Shown here: piece after piece, positions 18,087 through 26,845 of the stretch
How the letters are laid out: each line of letters begins with the position of its first letter
Position numbering within the stretch: the first letter of the stretch is position 1
Source of the DNA: Dysgonamonadaceae bacterium
GTDB taxonomy: Bacteria > Bacteroidota > Bacteroidia > Bacteroidales > Dysgonomonadaceae
DNA: 64,000 nucleotides
Assembly (NCBI GenBank): GCA_031272205.1
Contig: JAISUH010000047.1
Span: 1 to 64,000, forward strand
Reading direction: 5' to 3'
Program-made: the position numbers and the translations under genes
Notes under the pieces: generated by a model
Database searches by the model: none
Told to the model about the DNA's origin: nothing
The model's input: the letters and a program-made list of their open reading frames with translations, nothing else

Positions 18087-19112
18087 ATGGGACTATTTTC
18101 ATTCACACAAGAATTAGCGATGGACTTGGGAACCGCCAACTCCATCATCGTAAATAATGCGGGGAAAATCCTCTTGGATGAACCCTCTATTGTTGCGCTC
18201 GATCGGAAAACGGAAAAAATGATAGCGTTAGGCGAGAAAGCCCGCCAAATGCACGGGAAAACCCATGAGAACATCCGGACGGTGCGTCCGCTTCGCGATG
18301 GCGTTATCGCCGATTTTAACGCCGCGGAGCAAATGATCAGAGGTATGATAAAGATGGCGAACAAAAACAAAAGCCGTCTGTTCTCGCCTTCCATCCGCAT
18401 CGTGGTTTGTATCCCTTCGGGAAGTACCGAGGTTGAGATACGCGCCGTGCGCGACTCTGCCGAACATGCCGGAGGACGCGACGTGTATATGATTTTTGAA
18501 CCGATGGCGGCAGCCCTTGGTATCGGTATCGATGTGGAAGCGCCCGAAGGCAACATGATTGTCGATATAGGCGGCGGAACAACCGAAATAGCGGTTATCT
18601 CTCTCGGCGGAATCGTGTCCAACAAGTCCATCAAGATTGCGGGCGACGATTTTACCGAAGATATTCAAGACTATATGGGTCGCCAACACAACATGAAAGT
18701 GGGCGAACGGACAGCCGAACAGATAAAAATCAATGTGGGGTCTGTGCTCACTGAATTGGCCGATCCCCCCGAAGATTTCGTCGTACACGGCCCAAACCGC
18801 ATGACCTCGCTCCCGATGGATGTGCCCGTGTCGTATCAGGAAATTGCGCATGCCGTCGAGAAATCGGTCTCGAAAGTCGATTCGGCCGTGTTGAGCGCAT
18901 TGGAACAGACCCCGCCTGAATTGTATGCCGATATCGTCCGTAACGGAATTTATCTCACGGGCGGGGGCGCCTTGCTTCGCGGCTTGGACAAACGCCTGAC
19001 CGATAAAATCGGTATCCAGTTTAAAGTGGTGGAAGATCCCTTGCACATGGTTGCCAAAGGTACGGGAATAGCGTTGTGCAATATCGATAAATTTAATTTC
19101 CTGATGAGATAA
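18087..19112 (+). CDS. mreB: rod shape-determining protein MreB
   Basis: MreB is the actin homologue that directs lateral wall synthesis under the inner membrane. The 341-residue protein shows MDLGTANSIIV (phosphate 1), CIPSGSTEVEIRAVRDSAEHAGGRDVYMIFEPMAAALGIGI and the phosphate-2 loop MIVDIGGGTTEIAVISL. LTGGGALLRGLDKRL follows. The N-terminal MGLFSFTQELA may serve as an amphipathic membrane anchor. It heads the contiguous elongasome cluster mreB-mreC-mreD-mrdA-rodA. Confidence 0.98.
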   Translation: MGLFSFTQELAMDLGTANSIIVNNAGKILLDEPSIVALDRKTEKMIALGEKARQMHGKTHENIRTVRPLRDGVIADFNAAEQMIRGMIKMANKNKSRLFSPSIRIVVCIPSGSTEVEIRAVRDSAEHAGGRDVYMIFEPMAAALGIGIDVEAPEGNMIVDIGGGTTEIAVISLGGIVSNKSIKIAGDDFTEDIQDYMGRQHNMKVGERTAEQIKINVGSVLTELADPPEDFVVHGPNRMTSLPMDVPVSYQEIAHAVEKSVSKVDSAVLSALEQTPPELYADIVRNGIYLTGGGALLRGLDKRLTDKIGIQFKVVEDPLHMVAKGTGIALCNIDKFNFLMR

Positions 19113-19160
19113 AAGGCATCGGGGTTCATTGTTTGCTAATTGGCGGATGCCGCCCCATGT

Positions 19161-20000
19161 ATGCGAAATCTTCTCAATTTCATCATACGAAGCAGTTCGT
19201 GGCTGTATGCAATCGTTTTGGTAGCATTCGGTTTCTACCTCGTGTTTTCACATAACTCGTACCAGAGAAGCGTTTACCTCACTTCGGCAAACACCATCAC
19301 AGGCTGGCTCTACAATACATCCAGCAGTGTACGCACTTATTTTTATCTGTCTAAGAACAATAAGGAATTGCTGGAGCGCAACGCGAAACTCGAAAGCGAA
19401 TTGTATGCGTTGAAAGCGCTGCTTCATCGCGAAGACTCTCTTGGAACGACCGCTTTTGCGCTCGATAGCGTCAAGCCCGCCCAATTCCGATTCATCCCTG
19501 CCGAAGTATCGAATATGAGTTTTTCGGCGATGAATAACTACATGACGCTCAACAAAGGCTTGGCCGACGGCGTTAAACCCGACATGGGCGTTATCTCCCA
19601 AAGGGGGGTTGTGGGGGTCGTTTTTAAAGCGTCGGAACATTTTTCGGTGGTGATACCCATCATCAATGCAAAATTCAGGCTGAGCGCCAAACTGAAAAAC
19701 TCCGAAAATTACGGCTCTCTATCGTGGGACGGCTCTGATATGTACAAAGCGCAGTTGCAAGAGTTACCCAAACACGAAGTGTATCAGGAGGGCGATACGG
19801 TGCTGACCAGTTTTTCCCGAATTTTCCCAAAAGGTTTGGTCATCGGAGTTGTGAGCGGGCAAGCCAAATCGCAGAACGACAGCTTCAATTCGTTTGACGT
19901 GAAATTGGCTACCAATTTCTACACCATACAGGATGTTTTGGTTATCGATGATTCGTATTATTCCGAGCAAAACCAACTCGAACAATCTACTCGCCAATGA
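19161..20000 (+). CDS. mreC: rod shape-determining protein MreC
   Basis: MreC is a bitopic periplasmic scaffold of the elongasome. It links MreB to PBP2 and activates it. One membrane segment (SSWLYAIVLVAFGFYLVF, about 10-30) is followed by a coiled coil (LLERNAKLESELYALKALL, about 72-95) and the beta-barrel domain (NMSFSAMNNYMTLNKGLADG, GVVGVVFKASEHFSVVIPI). The ORF track begins at a TTG at 19140. The ATG at 19161 (MRNLLNFIIRSSSW) gives the usual short cytoplasmic tail and is preferred. Its stop overlaps the mreD start by four bases. Confidence 0.95.
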   Translation: MRNLLNFIIRSSSWLYAIVLVAFGFYLVFSHNSYQRSVYLTSANTITGWLYNTSSSVRTYFYLSKNNKELLERNAKLESELYALKALLHREDSLGTTAFALDSVKPAQFRFIPAEVSNMSFSAMNNYMTLNKGLADGVKPDMGVISQRGVVGVVFKASEHFSVVIPIINAKFRLSAKLKNSENYGSLSWDGSDMYKAQLQELPKHEVYQEGDTVLTSFSRIFPKGLVIGVVSGQAKSQNDSFNSFDVKLATNFYTIQDVLVIDDSYYSEQNQLEQSTRQ

Positions 20001-20515
20001 AAGCAAGTGTCATATACGAAATCATTTTGTCGGCCGTTTTGATTTTGCTGCAAGTGTTGCTCCTGAATCAAATCAGCATATTTGGGATAGGAACGCCCAT
20101 CCTGTACATCTATTTTCTGGTCAAACTACCCATGGGCAGCAACCGTTTCTACGTGATCACCCTGAGTTTTATCGTGGGTTTCGTTATCGATATATTTTTA
20201 AACACGCCCGGCATGAATGCCACCGCTACCACCATCGTAGCAGCTTTTCGCAAACCCTTGATGAACCTGTTTTTTTCGAAGGACGACGAGTTCGAAAATT
20301 TTGTTCCGGGAATTTATCGATCATCGGGGGCATTCGTCCGATTTGCCGTTACAATGGTCTTGCTGCACCAATCCCTGTTGTTTTTCATAGGGTCTTTCAC
20401 CTTCTTCAACTTGACGAACACGCTGACCCGCATCGGCGCATCGGCGCTAATCACGCTTGTGCTGATATTCGCCATAGACAGTTTAATGTATAAAAAAGCC
20501 GCAAGTGAGTCGTAG
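19997..20515 (+). CDS. mreD: rod shape-determining protein MreD
   Basis: The 172-residue product is almost entirely hydrophobic, with about five membrane helices (IILSAVLILLQVLLLNQISI, ILYIYFLVKLP, VITLSFIVGFVIDIFL and two C-terminal ones). This is the size and topology of MreD. Position between mreC and the PBP2 gene and overlap with both (ATGA at the mreC junction; 11 bases with mrdA) suggest translational coupling. Confidence 0.93.
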   Translation: MKASVIYEIILSAVLILLQVLLLNQISIFGIGTPILYIYFLVKLPMGSNRFYVITLSFIVGFVIDIFLNTPGMNATATTIVAAFRKPLMNLFFSKDDEFENFVPGIYRSSGAFVRFAVTMVLLHQSLLFFIGSFTFFNLTNTLTRIGASALITLVLIFAIDSLMYKKAASES

Positions 20516-22394
20516 TAATCCCAATAACAAACGAAAATACGTTATTGCCGGCATCGTTGTCGCTGTTGCCTTGGTTTATATCCTGCAATTATTTAATTTG
20601 CAGATATTGACCCCCCAATACAGAGATTTTGCCGACAGCAACGCTTTTTTGCGCAAAACGCTTTATCCGGCGCGTGGAACCATCTACGACCGCAACGGCG
20701 AACTGTTGGTTTACAATCAGCCGACTTATGACATTATGATGGTCGTCCGCGAGATGCGGAACAATTTTGATACGACCGATTTTTGCAATACGCTGAAAAT
20801 AGACAGAGAACGTTTCCTGCAACTCAACCGCGATATGCGCGACAAACAAAAAAATCCCGGATATTCCCCATATACGCCGCAAATCTTTATGACCCAATTG
20901 GACATAGAAGAATACGGCCTGTTGCAGGAAAAATTGTATAAATTTCCGGGTATTTACATTCAGGGGCGAACCGAAAGACGCTATAAATACCCCAATATGG
21001 GCTTGATTTTGGGCTATGTTGCCGAGGTTGATAAGAACAAAATAGAGTCCGACCCTTATTATGTCCGCGGGGACTATGCCGGAAAATCGGGTGTCGAACT
21101 GTCGCACGAAGAGGATTTGCGCGGAGAGAAGGGCGTCGAAATTTTGTTGCGCGATGCGCATGGCCGCGTTCAGGGGCGCTACGAAAATGGGGAACACGAC
21201 AAAGCTCCCGTATCGGGACGCGACCTGACTTTGAGTATCGATGTTAAATTGCAGGCTCTCGGCGAATACCTGATGCGGAACAAAGTCGGCAGCATTGTGA
21301 TGATTGACCCGCGAACCGGAGAGATCCTGTGTATGGTTTCCGCCCCGACCTACAACCCATCGATGCTCACGGGTAAAGATTTCATCAACAATTATTTGCA
21401 ACTCGAACAGAATCCATATAAACCCCTTATCAACAGGGCTATCGCCGGCACTTATCCTCCGGGCTCGACCTTCAAACCGTCGCAGGGACTGATTTTCTTG
21501 CAGGAGGGAATCATTACGCCCGAAACCCGATTCAGTTGCTATCACGGTTATCCGCCCTTGGGAGGCCGCCCCGCATGTCACGGACACGATTCGCCGTTGT
21601 CGATACAGCCGGCCATTGCCACATCCTGCAATGCATTTTTTTGTTACGGATTAAACTGGATGCTGAGCAACCGGACAAAATACGACAATGTAGCCGAGGC
21701 CTTCGACAAGTGGAAAGACTATATGGTGAGCATGGGATACGGGTATAAACTGGGGGTTGACCTTCCTTCGGAAAAACGAGGGTTTATCCCAAACAGCAAA
21801 TTCTACACGAACGTAAAAAAAACAGATAAATGGAATGCGCACAGCATTATATCGATAGCCATCGGACAGGGCGAAGTTTTGGCAACGCCCTTGCAGATCG
21901 CCAATTTTGCGGCCTTGGTCGCTAACCGAGGCTATTTTTATACGCCGCATGTAGTGAAAGAGCGAAAAGGCTTGCCCTTGGATACGGTATTCACCAATCG
22001 GCGCAGCCCGAAAATCGACCGGCAGTATTTCGACTTAATCGCCAATGGGATGGGAGATGCTGTTTTGCGTGGAACGGCTCATGCCATTAATTTAAATCCC
22101 GATGTGCAGGTCTGCGGAAAAACGGGAACCGCCCAAAATCCGCACGGCGAAGACCATTCGCTGTTTATGGGCTTTGCGCCGAAAGACAACCCCGAAGTGG
22201 CCATTGCCGTTATCGTGGAAAATGGCCGTTTTGGAGCGACCAACGCCGTACCCGTTGCGCGGCTGATGCTCCAGCAGTATTTCAATGATTCCATTCCTCC
22301 ATCGGAGAAAGGTCTCGAACAGGTCATAGCAAACAGGGAAATCCTTCCGTATATTTACAAAAAGAATGTTCCCAAAATTCCCAAAGAGTATTAA
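20505..22394 (+). CDS. mrdA: penicillin-binding protein 2 (elongasome transpeptidase)
   Basis: This class B PBP cross-links new lateral-wall peptidoglycan together with RodA. The 629-residue product has an N-terminal membrane anchor (KYVIAGIVVAVALVYILQLF) and a PBP dimerisation domain (ARGTIYDRNGELLVYNQPTYDI). The transpeptidase domain has the active-site tetrad STFK in GTYPPGSTFKP (about 322), the SxN motif in ATSCNAFF and the KTG motif in VCGKTGTAQ. Translation begins at a GTG that overlaps the end of mreD by 11 bases; no ATG fits before the membrane anchor. Confidence 0.96.
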   Translation: MSRSNPNNKRKYVIAGIVVAVALVYILQLFNLQILTPQYRDFADSNAFLRKTLYPARGTIYDRNGELLVYNQPTYDIMMVVREMRNNFDTTDFCNTLKIDRERFLQLNRDMRDKQKNPGYSPYTPQIFMTQLDIEEYGLLQEKLYKFPGIYIQGRTERRYKYPNMGLILGYVAEVDKNKIESDPYYVRGDYAGKSGVELSHEEDLRGEKGVEILLRDAHGRVQGRYENGEHDKAPVSGRDLTLSIDVKLQALGEYLMRNKVGSIVMIDPRTGEILCMVSAPTYNPSMLTGKDFINNYLQLEQNPYKPLINRAIAGTYPPGSTFKPSQGLIFLQEGIITPETRFSCYHGYPPLGGRPACHGHDSPLSIQPAIATSCNAFFCYGLNWMLSNRTKYDNVAEAFDKWKDYMVSMGYGYKLGVDLPSEKRGFIPNSKFYTNVKKTDKWNAHSIISIAIGQGEVLATPLQIANFAALVANRGYFYTPHVVKERKGLPLDTVFTNRRSPKIDRQYFDLIANGMGDAVLRGTAHAINLNPDVQVCGKTGTAQNPHGEDHSLFMGFAPKDNPEVAIAVIVENGRFGATNAVPVARLMLQQYFNDSIPPSEKGLEQVIANREILPYIYKKNVPKIPKEY

Positions 22395-22407
22395 TTGAAA
22401 GTCAGCC

Positions 22408-23868
22408 ATGTTGTATCAAGCAAACAGAGAAAGAATGGACAAAGGACGGGTCGATTGGTTTACAGTCGTCCTCTATCTCGCGTTTATCCTGTTGGGATGG
22501 TTGAACATCTATGCGGCGAGTTACGATTTGGAAAACGCATCCAGCCTCTTTGATTTGTCGGGCAGGGCAGGGATGCAACTGGTATGGATTGGCACCTCGT
22601 TGTTGCTCGCGTTTTCTTTATTGAAAATCGATGTCGGTTTCTACGAGACATATACCTTTGTTTTTTACTTTGTGGGAATATTTCTGCTTGTCGTTACGCT
22701 TGCTGTCGCGCCCAATATCAACGGGTCGCGTTCGTGGCTCGTGATGGGACCTGTGCGTCTGCAGCCCGCCGAATTTATGAAATTCATTATCGCGCTGGCA
22801 TTGGCTAAGGTGCTCAATACCTATGGGTTCAAGATCATGTCGCGGAACAATTTGCTATTGGTGTCGGCCATCATTCTGTTGCCGGCCTTGTTGGTTGTTA
22901 TGCAGAGCGAAACGGGCACTGCTTTGGTTTACATCAGTTTCGTTCTGGTTCTTTATCGCGAAGGTTTGCCCGGCGGCGTATTGTTTATGGGTTTTGCCGC
23001 CGTCGTTTATTTTGTCCTCGGCGTGAGGTATTCCGAAGTACAGATGGGCATGCTTTCGGTGGGCGAGTTTGCTACCGTCCTGCTGATTATTGTCTTCACG
23101 GCGGGTATGGTTTGGAATTACGTAAAAAAACGAAATGTTGTCGTAACGATAATTATTTTGGCAGCCGCGGTATTTGGCGCCGGATATATAGCTTCGTATT
23201 TCGGATTGAAGTTCAATTACGGATTGTTGGCCATAATCGCTTTGGGAACAGTTTGCATTTACCTGCTGTTTTTGGCGCTTCGTTTTTGGAAGTGGATTTA
23301 TCTGCTCATCGTGTTATTTGCCGTCGTTTCGTTTGCTTTTGTCGAATCGGCCGAATATGTTTTTTACGACGTGTTGCAGCCGCACCAGCAAATGCGCATT
23401 AAGGTAACGTTGGGTATGGAACAGGATTTGCGGGGGTCGGGTTATCACGTAGGGCAATCGAAAATAGCCATTGGGTCGGGTGGATTAACCGGCAAGGGCT
23501 TTTTGAACGGTACGCAAACAAAATTGAAATACGTCCCCGAACAGGACACCGATTTCATTTTTTGCACCATAGGCGAGGAACAGGGTTTTGTCGGAGCTTC
23601 AGCCCTTTTGATTTTGTATGTGGTTTTTATTCTCCGACTGATACATCTTGCCGAACGGCAAACGAGCATCTTTGGGCGCGTATATGGCTATGGCGTGGTG
23701 AGTGTTTTTTTGTTCCACGTGCTGGTGAATATCGGGATGGTTATTGGCATCATGCCCGTGATTGGCATACCGCTGCCGCTGTTCAGTTACGGCGGTTCAT
23801 CGTTGTGGGGATTCACGATACTGCTCTTTATCTTTCTGCGAATCGATAAATCGAGAAGGCCTTTTTAA
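22408..23868 (+). CDS. rodA: peptidoglycan glycosyltransferase RodA
   Basis: RodA is the SEDS-family glycan polymerase that works with PBP2. The 486-residue product has about ten membrane segments and family blocks NINGSRSWLVMGPVRLQPAEFMK, LLVVMQSETGTALVY and GSGGLTGKGFLNGTQTKLKYVPEQDTDFIF. The last is ...MPVIGIPLPLFSYGGSSLWG. The length exceeds E. coli RodA (about 370). The extra residues form a hydrophobic insertion around 200-310 (TVLLIIVFTAGMVWNYVKKRN...), as is usual for Bacteroidota RodA in my recollection. The start could be the internal ATG at 22435 (MDKGRVDWFTVV). Confidence 0.95.
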   Translation: MLYQANRERMDKGRVDWFTVVLYLAFILLGWLNIYAASYDLENASSLFDLSGRAGMQLVWIGTSLLLAFSLLKIDVGFYETYTFVFYFVGIFLLVVTLAVAPNINGSRSWLVMGPVRLQPAEFMKFIIALALAKVLNTYGFKIMSRNNLLLVSAIILLPALLVVMQSETGTALVYISFVLVLYREGLPGGVLFMGFAAVVYFVLGVRYSEVQMGMLSVGEFATVLLIIVFTAGMVWNYVKKRNVVVTIIILAAAVFGAGYIASYFGLKFNYGLLAIIALGTVCIYLLFLALRFWKWIYLLIVLFAVVSFAFVESAEYVFYDVLQPHQQMRIKVTLGMEQDLRGSGYHVGQSKIAIGSGGLTGKGFLNGTQTKLKYVPEQDTDFIFCTIGEEQGFVGASALLILYVVFILRLIHLAERQTSIFGRVYGYGVVSVFLFHVLVNIGMVIGIMPVIGIPLPLFSYGGSSLWGFTILLFIFLRIDKSRRPF

Positions 23869-24074
23869 TTTTAATGTCGGAAAGTTCGACCTTCGCGCCT
23901 TCACACATCTCCACTGTCAAATTCCTTTCCATAGAAAAATCGGAGAAAAAAAATGGAAAAACAAAGTGCAGGTTAAAACTTATTTCTAATTTTGTTGTTA
24001 AAATAATAACGGAATTGAAAATCGGTTCCGGAGACAAAAAAGGCTTAATAAGTTGAATTTAAAACCGACAGAGT

Positions 24075-24407
24075 ATGAGTGAAGAGAGTAAAGACAAACA
24101 AATAATGGAATACGACGAAGACGATTCTGTGAAATTCATACGGAACCATTTGTCGGAAGACATGCAGAACGCTTTGAGCGACGACGAAATAAACTATATC
24201 GTCGATCTGATTTATGAATTTTACGAAGAACGCGGTTTTTTGAACGAGGATGACGACAGCGACGTGGAGATAGACGAAGAAGAAGTTCTGTCTTTTGTTT
24301 TGAGCAATGCCCGCAAAGACGGTATCCGTAATTTCACGGAGGATGAAATCGCTTCGATTGTGGCCGGAGAGTTCGCCTACTGTGATTCGTTAAATATTTT
24401 TGATTGA
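24075..24407 (+). CDS. small highly acidic conserved-looking protein of unknown function
   Basis: The 110-residue product is very rich in Asp and Glu (YDEDDSVKF, LNEDDDSDVEIDEEEVL) and has no signal peptide or membrane segment. Two similar helix-like repeats, LSDDEINYIVDLIYEFYEE and FTEDEIASIVAGEFAYCD, hint at a duplicated helical unit. I do not recognise a named family. It follows rodA after about 200 bases that hold no further gene. Coding potential is supported by the biased composition and the clear ATG start. Confidence 0.75.
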   Translation: MSEESKDKQIMEYDEDDSVKFIRNHLSEDMQNALSDDEINYIVDLIYEFYEERGFLNEDDDSDVEIDEEEVLSFVLSNARKDGIRNFTEDEIASIVAGEFAYCDSLNIFD

Positions 24408-24501
24408 CGGATTAAACTAAAAGCGGAAAAAATCATCAAAAGAGAGTAAAGAATTAGGTATTACAATAATAAATTTAAACAAAAAAAATCAACATTTGAC
24501 T

Positions 24502-25182
24502 ATGAAGCATTTATCTATGGTTTTGGCCATCGTTATTTTGGGTGGCTCGTTGGTATTTTCGGGTTGCGGAGCAAGCAACACCGTTAAGGGTACCGGTATT
24601 GGCGCAGGTGCAGGAGCAGCAGTGGGCGCAGGTTTGGGAGCAATTCTCGGCGGCGGCAAAGGCGCTGCTTGGGGCGCAGGAATCGGCGCGGTAGTTGGCG
24701 GCGGAGCCGGAGCTATCATCGGTAACAAGATGGATAAGCAGGCGGCTGAATTAGCACAGATCGAAGGAGCGCAGGTTGAAAAAATTAACGACGGAGAAGC
24801 AATCAAAGTTACGTTCGAATCGGGCATCCTGTTTGCCACCAATTCGAGCACATTGAGTACCGCCTCCCGTGCGTCTTTGGATCTGTTTGCAACTTCTCTG
24901 AAAAACAATCCCGATACCGATGTGAAGATTTTCGGGCATACCGACAGCACGGGCAGCGATGCCATCAACAACCCCCTGTCGGAACGCCGCGCAGAATCCG
25001 TGTATAATTATTTGCTGTTGAAAGGTATTTCGGGAAACCGCATGGTTTCTCAAGGATTCGGCTCAACCGAACCCGTTGCGGATAACAGTACGGTTGCCGG
25101 CCGCGCTCAAAACCGCCGCGTGGAAGTCTATATCCTTCCGAATGAAAAGATGATTCAGGAAGCTCAACAACAGGCAAAGTAA
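24502..25182 (+). CDS. OmpA-family lipoprotein with glycine-zipper segment
   Basis: The 226-residue product has a lipobox (SLVFSGCG) and then a glycine-zipper stretch (TGIGAGAGAAVGAGLGAILGG... GAVVGGGAGAIIGNKMD, about 32-78). It ends with an OmpA-like peptidoglycan-binding domain (FESGILFATNSSTLS, IFGHTDSTGSD, NNPLSERRAESVYNYLL, GFGSTEPVADN, AQNRRVEVYI). It should sit in the outer membrane and bind the cell wall. The ORF track starts at a TTG (24496); the ATG six bases later begins a proper signal peptide (MKHLSMVLAIV). A terminator follows. Confidence 0.93.
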   Translation: MKHLSMVLAIVILGGSLVFSGCGASNTVKGTGIGAGAGAAVGAGLGAILGGGKGAAWGAGIGAVVGGGAGAIIGNKMDKQAAELAQIEGAQVEKINDGEAIKVTFESGILFATNSSTLSTASRASLDLFATSLKNNPDTDVKIFGHTDSTGSDAINNPLSERRAESVYNYLLLKGISGNRMVSQGFGSTEPVADNSTVAGRAQNRRVEVYILPNEKMIQEAQQQAK

Positions 25183-25210
25183 ACACGAACACAACGATAA
25201 ACAAAATTTT

Positions 25211-25254
25211 AAAAGATCGCATCACCGGTAATAAACTGATGATGCGATTTTTTA
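25211..25254 (+). terminator. terminator of the OmpA-like lipoprotein gene
   Basis: ATCGCATCA pairs with TGATGCGAT around a 15-base loop and is followed by six T residues; flanking A and T runs extend the stem. It lies between the lipoprotein stop and the msrC-like start. Confidence 0.8.
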
Positions 25255-25267
25255 TCGATAAAAAGCA

Positions 25268-25744
25268 ATGGCCGAAGAAATAAAAGTGGCACAAGACCTT
25301 TCGCGGGAATCAAAATACGAAGAATTGATACCGCAATTGCGTTCGTTGATCGCCGGTGAGCCCGACCTTACCGCCAATATGGCGAATGTTGCAGCCGCCC
25401 TGAAAGAAGTTTTTGGATTCTTCTGGGTCGGCTTTTACGTGGTGAAAAACGGGCAGTTGGTGCTGGCTCCTTTTCAAGGCCCCGTTGCGTGTACCCGCAT
25501 CGATTTCGGAAAAGGCGTATGCGGCGCCGCGTGGAAAGAAGGGCGGACGATTATGGTCCCTGATGTCGATGATTTTCCCGGCCATATCGCATGCAGCCCG
25601 CTCTCCCGCTCGGAGATTGTTGTCCCGATATTCGCGGGCGAAGAAGTTATCGGCGTACTGGATATCGACAGCTCCCGACGGGATGATTTTGACAAGATCG
25701 ATGCCCTCTATTTAAAAAAAATTGCCGCAATTCTTAAAATTTGA
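25268..25744 (+). CDS. free methionine-(R)-sulfoxide reductase (GAF domain)
   Basis: The 158-residue single-GAF-domain protein contains cysteines in PVAC, GVCG and HIAC spaced 10 and 24 residues apart. These are exactly the spacings of Cys84, Cys94 and Cys118 of E. coli fRMsr. Other family features are FFWVGFYVVKNGQLVLAPFQG and SRSEIVVPIFAGEEVIGVLDIDS. The enzyme reduces free methionine-R-sulfoxide with thioredoxin in the cytoplasm and protects against oxidative damage. Confidence 0.93.
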   Translation: MAEEIKVAQDLSRESKYEELIPQLRSLIAGEPDLTANMANVAAALKEVFGFFWVGFYVVKNGQLVLAPFQGPVACTRIDFGKGVCGAAWKEGRTIMVPDVDDFPGHIACSPLSRSEIVVPIFAGEEVIGVLDIDSSRRDDFDKIDALYLKKIAAILKI

Positions 25745-25754
25745 GGCGGAATAT

Positions 25755-25786
25755 TTTGCAGGAAACGAAACTTCGTTATATCTTTG
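25755..25786 (+). promoter_or_regulatory. consensus promoter of tRNA-Gly (TTTG-N20-TATCTTTG)
   Basis: TTTG at 25755-25758 and TATCTTTG at 25779-25786 are separated by 20 bases, a complete match to the Bacteroidota primary-sigma promoter. The predicted start is about 37 bases before the mature tRNA. Confidence 0.85.
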
Positions 25787-25829
25787 CATCCGAAATCGAA
25801 AAACAAGGCTTGCGAATCGGTTTCTTTAT

Positions 25830-25902
<73 letters not shown>

Positions 25903-25911
25903 CATCAGACA

Positions 25912-25944
25912 AACGTTCCGGATTTTTTCGGGGCGTTTTTTTTC
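25912..25944 (+). terminator. terminator of tRNA-Gly
   Basis: AACGTTCCGG pairs with TCGGGGCGTT (including G-U pairs) around a T-rich loop and runs into eight T residues. Confidence 0.8.
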
Positions 25945-26337
25945 TGGGTCGGGCTTGGTTCGGGATAAATCAAACCTGTTAGGTTTAAAAAAACTAACAG
26001 GTTTAATAACAGGTTGTTGGCGTGTTGCCTGCGGCGCTGCGAAATTGCTAAACAATTGCCCGAACGGGCAAATTTCTTTTATCGCTTGCGGGCTTTCAGG
26101 GCTGGGTGTGAAGTCTCTATATGTGCCGTCAGGCACATTATGTTGGTAAAATTGAGACGCCCCCGCAATCCCAGTGTGCCGTTAGGTACGTGATATGTAT
26201 ATGTTTTTTCATATTCCGTCCCTGACGGGACGGTGAGGCGATTATTCGCCTGTCTTCTACCAACATTTCGTCCCTGCGGGACAAGAATGCCTCCGTTCAA
26301 AAAGGCTGAGAGCCATACAGATACGGCATTTGGCGAC

Positions 26338-26367
26338 TGTAAAGACGTGGCATGCCACGTCTCTACA
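26338..26367. repeat. 30 bp near-perfect palindrome
   Basis: The left half TGTAAAGACGTGGCA and right half TGCCACGTCTCTACA are reverse complements with one mismatch. The inner 20 bases are perfectly palindromic. It lies among other hairpins and no gene is adjacent. Confidence 0.8.
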
Positions 26368-26384
26368 AAAATACCATGTCCTAT

Positions 26385-26485
26385 CCCTTAGTAGCCATGA
26401 ATTTGTCCCCCATTTTCTCCATTATTCCATTATTTATCAGGAAAATAAGGGAGAGCGGTGGTATGTAGCCTTGGGCTACTAAGGG
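26385..26485. repeat. 101 bp element with 12 bp terminal inverted repeats, copy 1
   Basis: The element begins CCCTTAGTAGCC and ends GGCTACTAAGGG, exact reverse complements. The right end can alternatively form a small hairpin (GTAGCC TTG GGCTAC). It is identical over all 101 bases to copy 2. It is too short to encode a transposase and shows no clear target-site duplication. Confidence 0.85.
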
Positions 26486-26744
26486 AATTTTGAGGAAGGT
26501 TCTTGGCCGCAGGCCATCCATATCAATAGAAAACAAGGATCTAAATGCCGTTCAACCCTGTACGGGGTTACATTGGCGGGGCGCCTCTCAATTCTATTGA
26601 TATGTATCCCCGAACGGGGATATTCAGGCAGCCAACCCCTGCAAGGGACACCACTTTATTAACCGTATGCTTCAGCTTACGGACAGAACATCCCTCTCCA
26701 CCCAAAGTCCCGCCGAGGGACGACAATCACCTCTTTTTGCCTAC

Positions 26745-26845
26745 CCCTTAGTAGCCATGAATTTGTCCCCCATTTTCTCCATTATTCCATTATTTATCAG
26801 GAAAATAAGGGAGAGCGGTGGTATGTAGCCTTGGGCTACTAAGGG
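26745..26845. repeat. 101 bp element with 12 bp terminal inverted repeats, copy 2
   Basis: Identical to copy 1 and in the same orientation, starting exactly 360 bases further on. The intervening 259 bases carry other short palindromes and are not themselves repeated. Confidence 0.85.

Noticed and set aside
23874-24056. 60-residue ORF after rodA
   Set aside because: Lysine/serine-rich with no recognisable feature and weak start; treated as non-coding.
26545-26751. 68-residue ORF (MPFNPVRGYIGG...) in the repeat region
   Set aside because: It runs through several palindromes and into the second 101 bp element, has low-complexity proline-rich composition, and no start signal; best explained as a chance frame over repeats.
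26385-26845. Complete insertion sequence between the two 101 bp elements
   Set aside because: The 259 intervening bases have no transposase frame and the elements are in direct, not inverted, orientation.
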